Source: an uncultured Synergistales bacterium (lineage in GTDB: Bacteria; Synergistota; Synergistia; Synergistales; Aminobacteriaceae). From it: DNA of 11,356 nucleotides. A model generated the notes under the pieces. That model was not told the origin of the DNA. It saw nothing but the letters and a program-made list of their open reading frames with translations, and did not search any database. This document shows, in pieces, positions 1 to 5,398 of this stretch. The stretch spans positions 1-11,356 of the forward strand of contig CALFXN010000409.1 of the NCBI GenBank assembly GCA_937957815.1, read 5' to 3'. Made by a program: the position numbers and the translations under genes. Every line of letters starts with the position of its first letter. Within the stretch, counting starts at the first letter, position 1.

Positions 1-1
1 C

Positions 2-748
2 GTCTCGGTGGAGCGACTCACGGCGGAAGTGAGAAAAGCGCTTTCCGGCGATCCTCTCGCCTTTTTCGATCTCCTCGACGGAACCGGCGCGCTCGGAGTA
101 CTCTTTCCGGAGGTTGCCGCGCTGCGCGGAGTGACACAGGACCCGGTGGTCCACCCGGAAGGCGACGCGTTCGAGCACACGCGCGCGTGTCTTTCCGCCG
201 CGCGTGCTCTGCCCGGCGATATCAGGCTTCGCCTCGCCGTGATTCTCCACGATATCGGGAAGTCCTTCTGCCGGACCATCACCGGAGGGACAATCCGTTT
301 CCCGGACCACGAGGACGCCGGAGCCCGCATGACGAGAGGAATTCTCGAACGAATGCGCTTTCCTTCGTCGGAAACACGGGACACGACCGCGCTCGTGCGG
401 CTTCACGGCCTTCCGCTCCGTTCGCTTCCGCCTGAGGGGCTTGCGGAACTGTTCTGCGAGCTTGGGGAAGATCGCATGAACCTCCTTTTCATGCTGAGCT
501 GGTGCGACATGGCGGGAGGTCGCGGCGTGAGGGACGCGTGGCTCGAGAATCGTCGCGCCGCGCTCGGAATCGTCGCGCGTGCGCTTCGTGAGCGGGAGGT
601 CCTGCGCAGCCGCGCGTTCGGCAGGCCTTCCGACGCCGACGGAACCGCCGGGGAGAATTGGGGACCGGAACGCGGGAACGACTACAGGCGGCTTCGGCTT
701 CGATACCTCGCGGGCCTGCTGCCTGACTGCGATCGGGGAGTGACATGA
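2..748 (+). CDS. CCA-adding enzyme-like tRNA nucleotidyltransferase, C-terminal HD region (5' partial)
   Basis: The frame is already open at base 2 (V-S-V-E-R), so the gene almost certainly begins outside the window. The GTG at base 8 has no room for a visible ribosome binding site. The first residues resemble the stretch after the nucleotidyltransferase head in CCA-adding enzymes, where a helical segment (here LAFFDLLDGTGALGVLFPEV) leads into the HD domain. Counting from base 8, the motif HPEGDAFEHT is followed by VILHDIGK (His81-Asp82) and a later histidine in FPDHED, the metal-binding set of an HD phosphohydrolase domain. In the family, the head adds or repairs the 3' CCA of tRNAs and the HD domain can carry phosphatase or phosphodiesterase activity. 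The catalytic head lies outside the window, so a stand-alone HD protein cannot be excluded. It ends in TGA, with the next promoter starting immediately at the stop. Confidence 0.7.
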   Translation, partial: VSVERLTAEVRKALSGDPLAFFDLLDGTGALGVLFPEVAALRGVTQDPVVHPEGDAFEHTRACLSAARALPGDIRLRLAVILHDIGKSFCRTITGGTIRFPDHEDAGARMTRGILERMRFPSSETRDTTALVRLHGLPLRSLPPEGLAELFCELGEDRMNLLFMLSWCDMAGGRGVRDAWLENRRAALGIVARALREREVLRSRAFGRPSDADGTAGENWGPERGNDYRRLRLRYLAGLLPDCDRGVT

Positions 749-775
749 GACAATGAGTAAACATTCTGTTATAAT
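747..775 (+). promoter_or_regulatory. Sigma-70-type promoter for the HTH-peptidase-radical SAM-YbaK unit
   Basis: A perfect -10 box TATAAT (770-775) lies 17 bp after GAGACA (747-752), which matches four of the six bases of TTGACA. Transcription should start near 782. The upstream gene stops at 748, so this promoter uses the last bases of that gene and the short gap. The AT-rich stretch stands out against GC-rich surroundings. Inferred from consensus only. Confidence 0.65.
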
Positions 776-817
776 ACATATGGAATGTACGACGTCTCAG
801 GGTCGGAGGGATATGCC

Positions 818-1183
818 ATGAGTCTGGGAATGCGGATCAAGACTCTCCGGAAGGCTTCGAAGCTCACGCAGCAGGGACTTGCTGACAGGACGGAAGTCAG
901 CAGGATATACATCCAGGCGCTTGAAAGCAACAGGCGGATGCCGTCGATGAAACTCCTCGGACGTCTCGCGGAAGCGCTGAGCGTCGAGGTCGAGGATCTC
1001 GTCAAAGCCATTCCGGGGGAAGCGGGCGGACGGGTTCATCTTGAGGAAGTACTGGACAATCAGCACCAGGTGGAGATATGGTACCGGAGTAAGAAGCTCT
1101 CCCACAAGGAACTGCAGTTCGTTCAGCGACTGATTGACGCGGCTCTGACGAAGTGGGAGGGAGAAGAGAGTTCGGGAGAGTGA
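818..1183 (+). CDS. XRE-family helix-turn-helix transcriptional regulator
   Basis: This is a 121-residue protein with an N-terminal Cro/C1-type HTH domain at about residues 5-62. It has the family pattern of MRIKTLRKASKLTQQGLAD, then EVSRIYIQALESNRRMPSMK and LGRLAEALSVEVEDL. The C-terminal half (about 65-121) is charged, has no recognised domain and may mediate dimerisation or contact with the partner peptidase. I chose ATG 818 because GGAGGG (805-810) sits 7 nt upstream. An in-frame ATG at 785 would be almost leaderless from the predicted start site and lacks a ribosome binding site. The stop overlaps the candidate start of the ImmA/IrrE-type peptidase gene. In ImmR/ImmA and DdrO/IrrE pairs the peptidase cleaves the HTH repressor to relieve repression, and that partnership is the natural inference here. 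The DNA target is unknown; autoregulation of the promoter at 747-775 is plausible. Confidence 0.85.
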   Translation: MSLGMRIKTLRKASKLTQQGLADRTEVSRIYIQALESNRRMPSMKLLGRLAEALSVEVEDLVKAIPGEAGGRVHLEEVLDNQHQVEIWYRSKKLSHKELQFVQRLIDAALTKWEGEESSGE

Positions 1184-1599
1184 TTTCTCCGGTGCAGGCG
1201 GCTGTATCGTTCGATTTTCCGGCGCCCCCTGAATTCTTCCCACCGTGGGTTCGGGAGGAGTCGGCGTCGTGGCGCAACATGAGCGAGTTCGACGTTCTCG
1301 TGAAGGCGGAGGAAGTTTCCGGGAAACGCATCGATGTCCGGAAGGAGGTCATGCCCGCGTCGCTCTGGGGTCTCCACGTCGCCAGAAAGGAGCGGGTCAT
1401 GATCTTCGTGAACGCGGCGCTTCCGCCGTTCTGGCGTCGATTCGCGTTTTTCCACGAAATCTATCACGTCCTGCACCACCGCATGGGAGAAGAATTCTGG
1501 CGGCGGACAGCCACACCCATGTCGAGCTTCGAACATCAGGCCGACCTGTTCGCGTGGGGCGTTCTCTGGAGGGAATGGCAGGAGGGGGAGGACGCGTGA
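1180..1599 (+). CDS. ImmA/IrrE-type (COG2856-like) zinc metallopeptidase
   Basis: A protein of about 139 residues with the peptidase signature FHEIYHVLHH, the HExxH zinc motif at residues 92-96. It is followed by EHQADLFAW (Glu118 as the likely third ligand, then the conserved A-D-x-F-A pattern). This arrangement defines the ImmA/IrrE family of cytoplasmic metallopeptidases, which cleave a partner XRE-family repressor in response to a signal such as DNA damage or peptide sensing. The partner here is probably the HTH protein directly upstream. The start is uncertain. GTG 1180 overlaps the upstream TGA (GTGA) and suggests coupled translation, GTG 1192 has the GGGAG at 1174-1178 at 13 nt, and GTG 1153 is the longest option. 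The domain is at the short end for the family, with a Pro-rich N-terminus (PAPPEFFPPW). It ends in GTGA, overlapping the radical SAM gene. Confidence 0.8.
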   Translation: MISPVQAAVSFDFPAPPEFFPPWVREESASWRNMSEFDVLVKAEEVSGKRIDVRKEVMPASLWGLHVARKERVMIFVNAALPPFWRRFAFFHEIYHVLHHRMGEEFWRRTATPMSSFEHQADLFAWGVLWREWQEGEDA

Positions 1600-2576
1600 G
1601 GCGGATCCCCTTTTTTCTGCCGATGACCTCCTGTCCCCGGAGGTGCGTCTACTGCGACCAGAACAGGATCACCGGGATTACAGGCGTTCCGACGCCCAAC
1701 GATGTCGGCGAAACGCTCGCCTCTCTCGACGGGCCCGTCGAAATCTGTTTCTTCGGCGGAAGTTTCACGTGAATGCCTCCCGATGCCCAGCGGGCATATC
1801 TCGACGCGGCGATGACGGCTCCCCGAGGGACGACGATCCGTTTCTCCACCCATCCCCGGTGCGTCACGGACGAACGCCTTGCGCTCGTGGCTCCGTACCC
1901 GATATCGATGATCGAACTCGGAATCTCTTCGCTCGACGACGATGTCCTTTCCGCGTGCGGACGCGGGTACGAAGGAAGCGATGCCCTTTCATCCGTGTCG
2001 CGCCTTCTGGATCTGGGATTCGGGACCGGCGTCCAGCTCATGATCGGGCTGCCCCGCCAGACGCCGGAGAGCTCGCTCGAGGATCTCCGGCTGCTCGCGG
2101 CCGTCAAGGGGCCGCGGGATATGGCGCTCCGGATCTACCCAACGCTCGTTCTTCCCGGGACGGATCTCGACGGACTCTGTACGGCCGGATCCTACGAACC
2201 GCTCGGCATCTCGCGGGCGATCGAATGGACGGCCGTGATGGTCCTTTCGGCGCTCGATCTCGGTTTTTCGCCTCAACGCATCGGACTTGCGGAGACGGAG
2301 TCCCTGAAGGCCTCCCGCCCCAAAGGACCGTATCACCCGGCATTCGGAGAGTTCGCATGGGCGGAGTCGCTGTCGGCGCTGCTTGCGCGAAATTCTGCGA
2401 CGGGCCCGTGGGCGGTCTCGGAACGGGCGTTTTCGATCCTGCACTCGCACGCGGCGTTCGGAGTCCGGAAACTTGCGGAAAGAACGGGAAATTCTCCCGC
2501 TCTCGTACGGTCGCATCTCCGGTTCCCGGCTGCTGCGTCACGAAATATACCGAAGAGAGGCGTGACATTCCGATGA
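1596..2576 (+). CDS. Elp3-like radical SAM protein interrupted by an in-frame UGA (pseudogene, error or recoded)
   Basis: Read through one internal stop, this encodes 326 residues of a radical SAM protein. The CxxxCxxC cluster motif is Cys13, Cys17 and Cys20 in SCPRRCVYCDQN. It is followed by FFGGSFT, which helps bind SAM, then IRFSTHPRCV, IELGISSLDDDVLSACGRGYEG, GVQLMIGLPRQTPE and LRIYPTLVLPGTDL, all typical of the Elp3-like family often annotated as 'radical SAM protein' beside coproporphyrinogen oxidase-like proteins. The reaction is unknown to me. Codon 59, straight after GGSFT, is TGA (1770-1772), where relatives as I recall them mostly have a small residue such as Gly. The frame then stays clean for 267 codons with an intact family signature, so the damage is a single codon. 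Start GTG 1596 overlaps the upstream stop (GTGA) with AGGAGGGGGAGGA ahead of it. The end overlaps the YbaK start (ATGA). Without readthrough, no piece holds both the cluster and the barrel. Confidence 0.8.
1770..1797 (+). promoter_or_regulatory. In-frame UGA followed by a SECIS-like hairpin (candidate only)
   Basis: TGA (1770-1772) is followed by a 10-nt spacer and a perfect 6-bp stem ATGCCC (1783-1788) / GGGCAT (1792-1797) with loop AGC. The loop begins 16 nt after the UGA and has G at its second position. From memory, bacterial SECIS elements need a stem-loop starting roughly 11 nt after the UGA, with a G among the first two loop bases; this one meets those minimal rules at their lower limits. 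The hairpin is also just the coding for D-A-Q-R-A-Y, and short GC-rich stems are common in such DNA, so it may be chance. No selenocysteine machinery is visible in the window. Confidence 0.25.
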
Positions 2577-3091
2577 ACGAACTGGCGGATCCCATACGCA
2601 AGGTTGAGCGCTACCTGAAGGAAGTCGGGTGCGCCGCACCGATTCGTACGACCGACGATACGATTTTCACGGTCGAGGACGCGTCGCGCGCCGTCGGCGC
2701 CCCGGCCCGTGAAATTCTGAAGAGCCTGATGCTCTTCGCCGACGATCGTCCCGTTCTCGCACTCATGTCGGGGGTCAATCGCGTCGACCTGAAGAAGGTC
2801 AGGAAGTTCCTGAACGCGCGGAAGGTGAAGATGGCTTCGCCCGAGTGGGTCTTTGAGTACTCCGGCTTCCGGATAGGGGGCGTTCCTCCCGTGGGATACC
2901 CCGACCGACTGCCCGCGTTGCTGGACGAAGACCTGTTCCTCTTCGAAACCGTCTGGGCCGCGGCGGGGACGGACCACGCGTTCTTCCCGGTGTCGCCCGA
3001 AGAGCTCGTGCGGATAACCGGGGGAACGGCGACGGATATCAGGAAGGCGGATGGCGGAACCGACGGCGCGCCTGCGGGAGGAGACGCGTAA
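2573..3091 (+). CDS. YbaK/EbsC-family aminoacyl-tRNA deacylase
   Basis: A 172-residue single-domain protein of the YbaK/ProRS-INS superfamily. These stand-alone enzymes hydrolyse mischarged aminoacyl-tRNAs, such as Cys- or Ala-tRNA(Pro), in the cytoplasm. Family marks in order are the N-terminal helix IRKVERYLKEVGC, the pattern AREILKSLMLFADD carrying the conserved lysine, SGVNRVDLKKVRKFL, GGVPPVGYP and WAAAGTDHAFFPVSPEELVRITGG near the C-terminus. The domain is complete and of normal length. The C-terminal tail GGTDGAPAGGDA is low complexity. ATG 2573 overlaps the stop of the radical SAM gene (ATGA), and GAGAGG lies about 12 nt upstream, so translation is probably coupled. Substrate specificity cannot be read from the sequence. 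It is the last gene of the unit and is followed by a bidirectional terminator. Confidence 0.88.
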   Translation: MNELADPIRKVERYLKEVGCAAPIRTTDDTIFTVEDASRAVGAPAREILKSLMLFADDRPVLALMSGVNRVDLKKVRKFLNARKVKMASPEWVFEYSGFRIGGVPPVGYPDRLPALLDEDLFLFETVWAAAGTDHAFFPVSPEELVRITGGTATDIRKADGGTDGAPAGGDA

Positions 3092-3116
3092 TCTCTCGCG
3101 GAGCGTCGCCGCAAAA

Positions 3117-3175
3117 GAGGAGCGGTCCACTTTACATGAATCGCCGAAAGGGGGACCGCTCTTCGTTATTTTTAT
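3117..3175. terminator. Bidirectional intrinsic terminator between convergent units
   Basis: The arms GAGCGGTCC (3120-3128) and GGACCGCTC (3153-3161) pair perfectly over 9 bp. They extend to 12 bp (3117-3128 with 3153-3164) with one G-T wobble. The loop is 24 nt. On the + strand the stem is followed by a T-rich run ending in ATTTTT (3169-3173). On the - strand the stem is followed by TCCTCTTTTG, a weaker U-tract. It lies 26 nt after the YbaK stop and 37 nt beyond the asparaginase-like gene's stop, so it should serve both directions. Confidence 0.75.
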
Positions 3176-3211
3176 CCAGCGACGCGAAGCGAAGCCTGCC
3201 CGGTGTCCCTT

Positions 3212-4198
3212 CTATATGTCGAGAAGGTAGTCCTGTAGCGATTTCCCTTGCAATCCCGCGCCGATGCCCACCGCAAGCTTCAGTCGCGCCTTCAGCGGAG
3301 TGAGCCCCCCCGCGTCGAGGACGCCCATCTCGAGCAGTCTGGAAAAGCTCCCCTCGTGAGAGAGGCAGCTCCGTGTGCGCCCTCCGACGCATCGGCTCGT
3401 CACGGCGACGGGTATTCCCTCCCTGACGACGGTCCGGATATGGGGAAGCCACGAAGGAGGGACGTCGCCGTTTCCGAACCCCGAGAGGAGCAGACCGTCG
3501 AGTGACTTGGTCTTCGCCAGGGCGATTCCCTCGAGGACGATGTCGCCCCCGCCGAGCGTCGCCTGGATCAGTTCGACGTTCCGGGCGGGCGTCGATACGC
3601 TTTCGAGCACCTTGGAGCGTTTCGCGGCGCGCAGCATATACAGGTTTCTTTCGACGATTTCGCCGACGGGCCCCCGGTCTGGTGCTGCGAATGCGCACCG
3701 GCGTTGGTTCGCGACTTCGCAGACCTCGGAGGCTGAAAAGAGGAGATCGTGCGCGCAGAGCAGGACCCCGAGCCCCCAGCACTTTTCCGAGGATGCGGCG
3801 CAGAACGCCTGGGCGAGATTCAGAGGGCCGTCCGATCCCCGGCTGTCGTGGGGGCGCGTCGCGCACGTGAAAATAACGGGCTGGGGGTACGCCCATAAAA
3901 GATCGGTCAGATAGGCCATCTCCTCGATCGTGTCGGCGCCGCACGTCACGACGATGGCGTTCGTTCCTTCGCGAACCAGTTTCCAGAGAATCTGGACGAG
4001 GTCCATGGTCATCCGGACGGAATAGTGGGCGCCGGGCTGATGGCTCCAGTCGAGCGTCCGAATGCGGGGAAGGATGTCCTCGGGAACCAGCCGGAGGAGT
4101 TCCTCCGGGGGAACGGCGGCCCCCTGCGGGGATTCCTTCGCGCGTATGACCATCTCTCCGCCCGCGACGACAAGCGCGAACGCCCCCTGCTGCGTCAT
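3212..4198 (-). CDS. Asparaginase-family protein with a degenerate active site
   Basis: A 328-residue protein with the normal length and layout of bacterial L-asparaginase I/II. Recognisable blocks are VVTCGADTIEEMAYLTDLL, PVIFTCATRPHDSRGSDGPLNLAQA, GLGVLLCAHDLL and the C-terminal domain with DGLLLSGFGNGDVP and IPVAVTSRCVGG. The catalytic set is mostly lost relative to E. coli AnsB. The TGGTI loop is AGGEM (the Thr12 position is Glu15). HGTDT is CGADT (Thr89 position is Ala88; Asp90 kept as Asp89). The lysine of DVTK is Glu161 (EVCE). Classic asparagine or glutamine hydrolysis is therefore unlikely; binding, sensing or a different reaction are possible. No signal peptide is seen, so it is probably cytoplasmic. 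It starts 12 nt after the LUD gene, with AGGAG about 9 nt before ATG, so the two form an operon. Confidence 0.82.
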   Translation of the reverse strand: MTQQGAFALVVAGGEMVIRAKESPQGAAVPPEELLRLVPEDILPRIRTLDWSHQPGAHYSVRMTMDLVQILWKLVREGTNAIVVTCGADTIEEMAYLTDLLWAYPQPVIFTCATRPHDSRGSDGPLNLAQAFCAASSEKCWGLGVLLCAHDLLFSASEVCEVANQRRCAFAAPDRGPVGEIVERNLYMLRAAKRSKVLESVSTPARNVELIQATLGGGDIVLEGIALAKTKSLDGLLLSGFGNGDVPPSWLPHIRTVVREGIPVAVTSRCVGGRTRSCLSHEGSFSRLLEMGVLDAGGLTPLKARLKLAVGIGAGLQGKSLQDYLLDI

Positions 4199-4210
4199 GG
4201 CCGGTCGCTC

Positions 4211-4873
4211 CTAATAGCCCAGTTCTTCGCCGACGATGATGACATGGGTCCTTCTTCCGGATGTCGGCCGCTCGAGAATGAGGACGGCCCGGCAGACGCG
4301 CGTCGACGCGTCGCAGTCGACGCAGTGCCCGACCTTGCTGCATGGAGTGTCGATATGGAGTCGAAGCGCGTTCGGGGGCGTCGCGTGGTCCCGGATCCGT
4401 TTGAGCGCCGTCTGGATATCGGGCGATGCCTTGTTGATTCCGATCACGTAGACGATGGGGTTGTCGGCCCAAGCCATGGCGCTCACGCGATTGCCGTTTC
4501 CGTCGATATTGACGAGCATTCCGTCGTATGTTATGGCGTTCGAACTCGTGAGGTAGTATTCGGATGCTGCCTCGTCCTTCCAGGCTTGTTTCCGCCGCTC
4601 GGGGTTCATGGAAGGATCCCAGTGATGCGATATCCGGCAGCCGCGTTCCCCGAGTTTTTCGAAGGCGCCGATCTCGCGTATGGTGACGGAGCCTGGAATG
4701 CCGACGCTTGTGCCTTCGGGAATGATTCGGAGAACAGCCTCCAGCGCCTGCTCCTTCGTGTCGGCGTATTCCGCGACGAACCCCTTCGCGGAAAGCGCCC
4801 TGACGATCGTCTGTCCGAGAATTCTGCGGGATGCCCGTTTCGATTCCTCGAAAACGCTGACCGGATCCGGCAT
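4211..4873 (-). CDS. LUD-domain protein (LutC/DUF162-like lactate utilisation family)
   Basis: A 220-residue LUD-domain protein. Typical segments are GFVAEYADTKEQALEAVLRIIP, EGTSVGIPGSVTIREIG, EYYLTSSNAITYDGMLVNIDGNGNRVSAM, NPIVYVIGINK and the ending VIIVGEELGY. A C-terminal cysteine cluster (Cys178, Cys184, Cys187 and Cys194, in PCSKVGHCVDC and beyond) is usual in this subgroup and could bind a metal or Fe-S cluster. The family includes LutC of lactate oxidation, but stand-alone members like this one have no settled function, and no LutA or LutB partner is present here. I chose ATG 4873 because GGGAGGGGG lies about 5-6 nt upstream; the longer start at 4918 has no ribosome binding site. It is the first gene of a two-gene operon with the asparaginase-like gene, divergent from ylxM-ffh. 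Confidence 0.85.
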   Translation of the reverse strand: MPDPVSVFEESKRASRRILGQTIVRALSAKGFVAEYADTKEQALEAVLRIIPEGTSVGIPGSVTIREIGAFEKLGERGCRISHHWDPSMNPERRKQAWKDEAASEYYLTSSNAITYDGMLVNIDGNGNRVSAMAWADNPIVYVIGINKASPDIQTALKRIRDHATPPNALRLHIDTPCSKVGHCVDCDASTRVCRAVLILERPTSGRRTHVIIVGEELGY

Positions 4874-4930
4874 AGTGTCCCCCTCCCGTATCTTCGTGAG
4901 GCTGAATTCGTTCCCCATAGGGAAGTCGTG

Positions 4931-4961
4931 ATTATGATTGCAGGAAAAACAGTGTTTGTCC
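4931..4961 (-). promoter_or_regulatory. Possible minus-strand promoter for the LUD operon
   Basis: On the - strand, CATAAT (+ strand ATTATG, 4931-4936) matches five of six -10 bases and lies about 50 nt before the LUD start. The nearest -35-like hexamer, TGGACA, is at a long 20-nt spacing. An alternative uses the exact TTGACA at 4978-4973 in the left arm of the palindrome, with a poor -10 AACACT 16 nt away. Either would put the promoter under control of a protein bound at the palindrome, but neither is strong. Confidence 0.3.
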
Positions 4962-4967
4962 AGTCCT

Positions 4968-4999
4968 CATGCTGTCAAGCACACGGCCTTGACAGCATG
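4968..4999. promoter_or_regulatory. Perfect 12-bp inverted repeat between divergent operons (likely operator)
   Basis: CATGCTGTCAAG (4968-4979) and CTTGACAGCATG (4988-4999) are exact inverted copies around an 8-nt spacer. The right arm contains the -35 box TTGACA of the ylxM-ffh promoter (4989-4994). The left arm contains the same hexamer on the opposite strand (4978-4973). The repeat lies upstream of the + transcript's start, and no U-tract follows, so a DNA operator fits better than a terminator. The cognate regulator is not identifiable from this window. Confidence 0.65.
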
Positions 5000-5017
5000 T
5001 CGGCGGAACACTATAAT
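4989..5017 (+). promoter_or_regulatory. Consensus sigma-70 promoter of the ylxM-ffh-rplS operon
   Basis: An exact TTGACA (4989-4994), a 17-bp spacer and an exact TATAAT (5012-5017) give a full-consensus housekeeping promoter about 28 bp before the ylxM start codon. The -35 hexamer lies in the right arm of the 12-bp inverted repeat, so binding there would occlude RNA polymerase. The short leader carries the strong ribosome binding site AAGGAGGG. Confidence 0.9.
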
Positions 5018-5044
5018 TCTTTCGCCGTACGTAAGGAGGGCGCG

Positions 5045-5398
5045 ATGGACGTGCACGCCGACGATGTCCTTGCACAGAGAATCCGTCTCAACCAGCTGTA
5101 CGACGTGTACGCTCCGCTTCTGACGGACAAGCAGCGGGAAGCCTTTGAGCTCCACGAATGTTCGGATCTCTCTCTCGCGGAAATGTCCGAACGTCTCGGA
5201 GTCACCCGCCAGGCGGCGCACGACCTCGTGCTCCGGGCACGGGAGCGCCTCGAGGATGTCGAACGGACCCTCGGTCTTCTGGCGAGGATCTCGCGTCTCG
5301 AGGCCCGAGTCGCGGAGCTTGAAGTCCGTCTCGGGGATACCGGAGAGTATGGCGGTGAAATCGGAGGAGAGGATCCGGAAGAATGTTCGACGCTCTGA
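5045..5398 (+). CDS. ylxM: YlxM/p13-family putative DNA-binding protein
   Basis: A 117-residue small protein with a sigma-like helix-turn-helix: LTDKQREAFELHECSDLSLAEMSERLGVTRQAAHDLVLRARERLEDVE, at about residues 22-70. YlxM members sit directly upstream of ffh in many Gram-positive and related bacteria and have been linked to signal recognition particle function or its regulation. After the HTH, LLARISRLEARVAELEVRL (about residues 78-97) has heptad spacing and probably forms a coiled coil. The acidic tail GGEIGGEDPEE is low complexity. ATG 5045 has AAGGAGGG about 6 nt upstream. The gene's last 16 bases overlap ffh, so the two are probably translated together. It is the first gene of the translation and targeting operon. 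Confidence 0.85.
   Translation: MDVHADDVLAQRIRLNQLYDVYAPLLTDKQREAFELHECSDLSLAEMSERLGVTRQAAHDLVLRARERLEDVERTLGLLARISRLEARVAELEVRLGDTGEYGGEIGGEDPEECSTL

Noticed and set aside
818..1599. The HTH/ImmA pair as evidence of a prophage or integrative element
   Set aside because: No integrase, excisionase, attachment-site repeats or phage genes are visible, and the flanking genes are ordinary chromosomal ones.
1770..1772. UGA read as glycine or tryptophan through a variant genetic code
   Set aside because: UGA as Gly (as in Gracilibacteria) would restore the expected residue, but UGA terminates 8 of 14 complete genes here, including ffh, khpA and rimM at their normal lengths.
1773..2576. A separate gene starting at the ATG directly after the internal UGA
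   Set aside because: The ATG continues the same frame and family alignment, and has only a weak, distant GGCGGAAG upstream. The resulting protein would lack the CxxxCxxC cluster needed for radical SAM chemistry, so it is treated as part of one interrupted gene.
3132..4472. A 446-codon open frame on the - strand overlapping the LUD and asparaginase-like genes in another frame
   Set aside because: It is extremely Arg/Pro-rich, crosses the terminator and both genes, and resembles no protein family.
4874..4918. The longer LUD-gene start at 4918
   Set aside because: No ribosome binding site precedes it, whereas the ATG at 4873 has GGGAGGGGG at good spacing and gives the normal family N-terminus.
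4968..4999. The 12-bp inverted repeat as a transcription terminator
   Set aside because: No T-tract follows on either strand. It lies between divergent genes, upstream of their likely start sites, and holds a -35 box, so an operator fits better.
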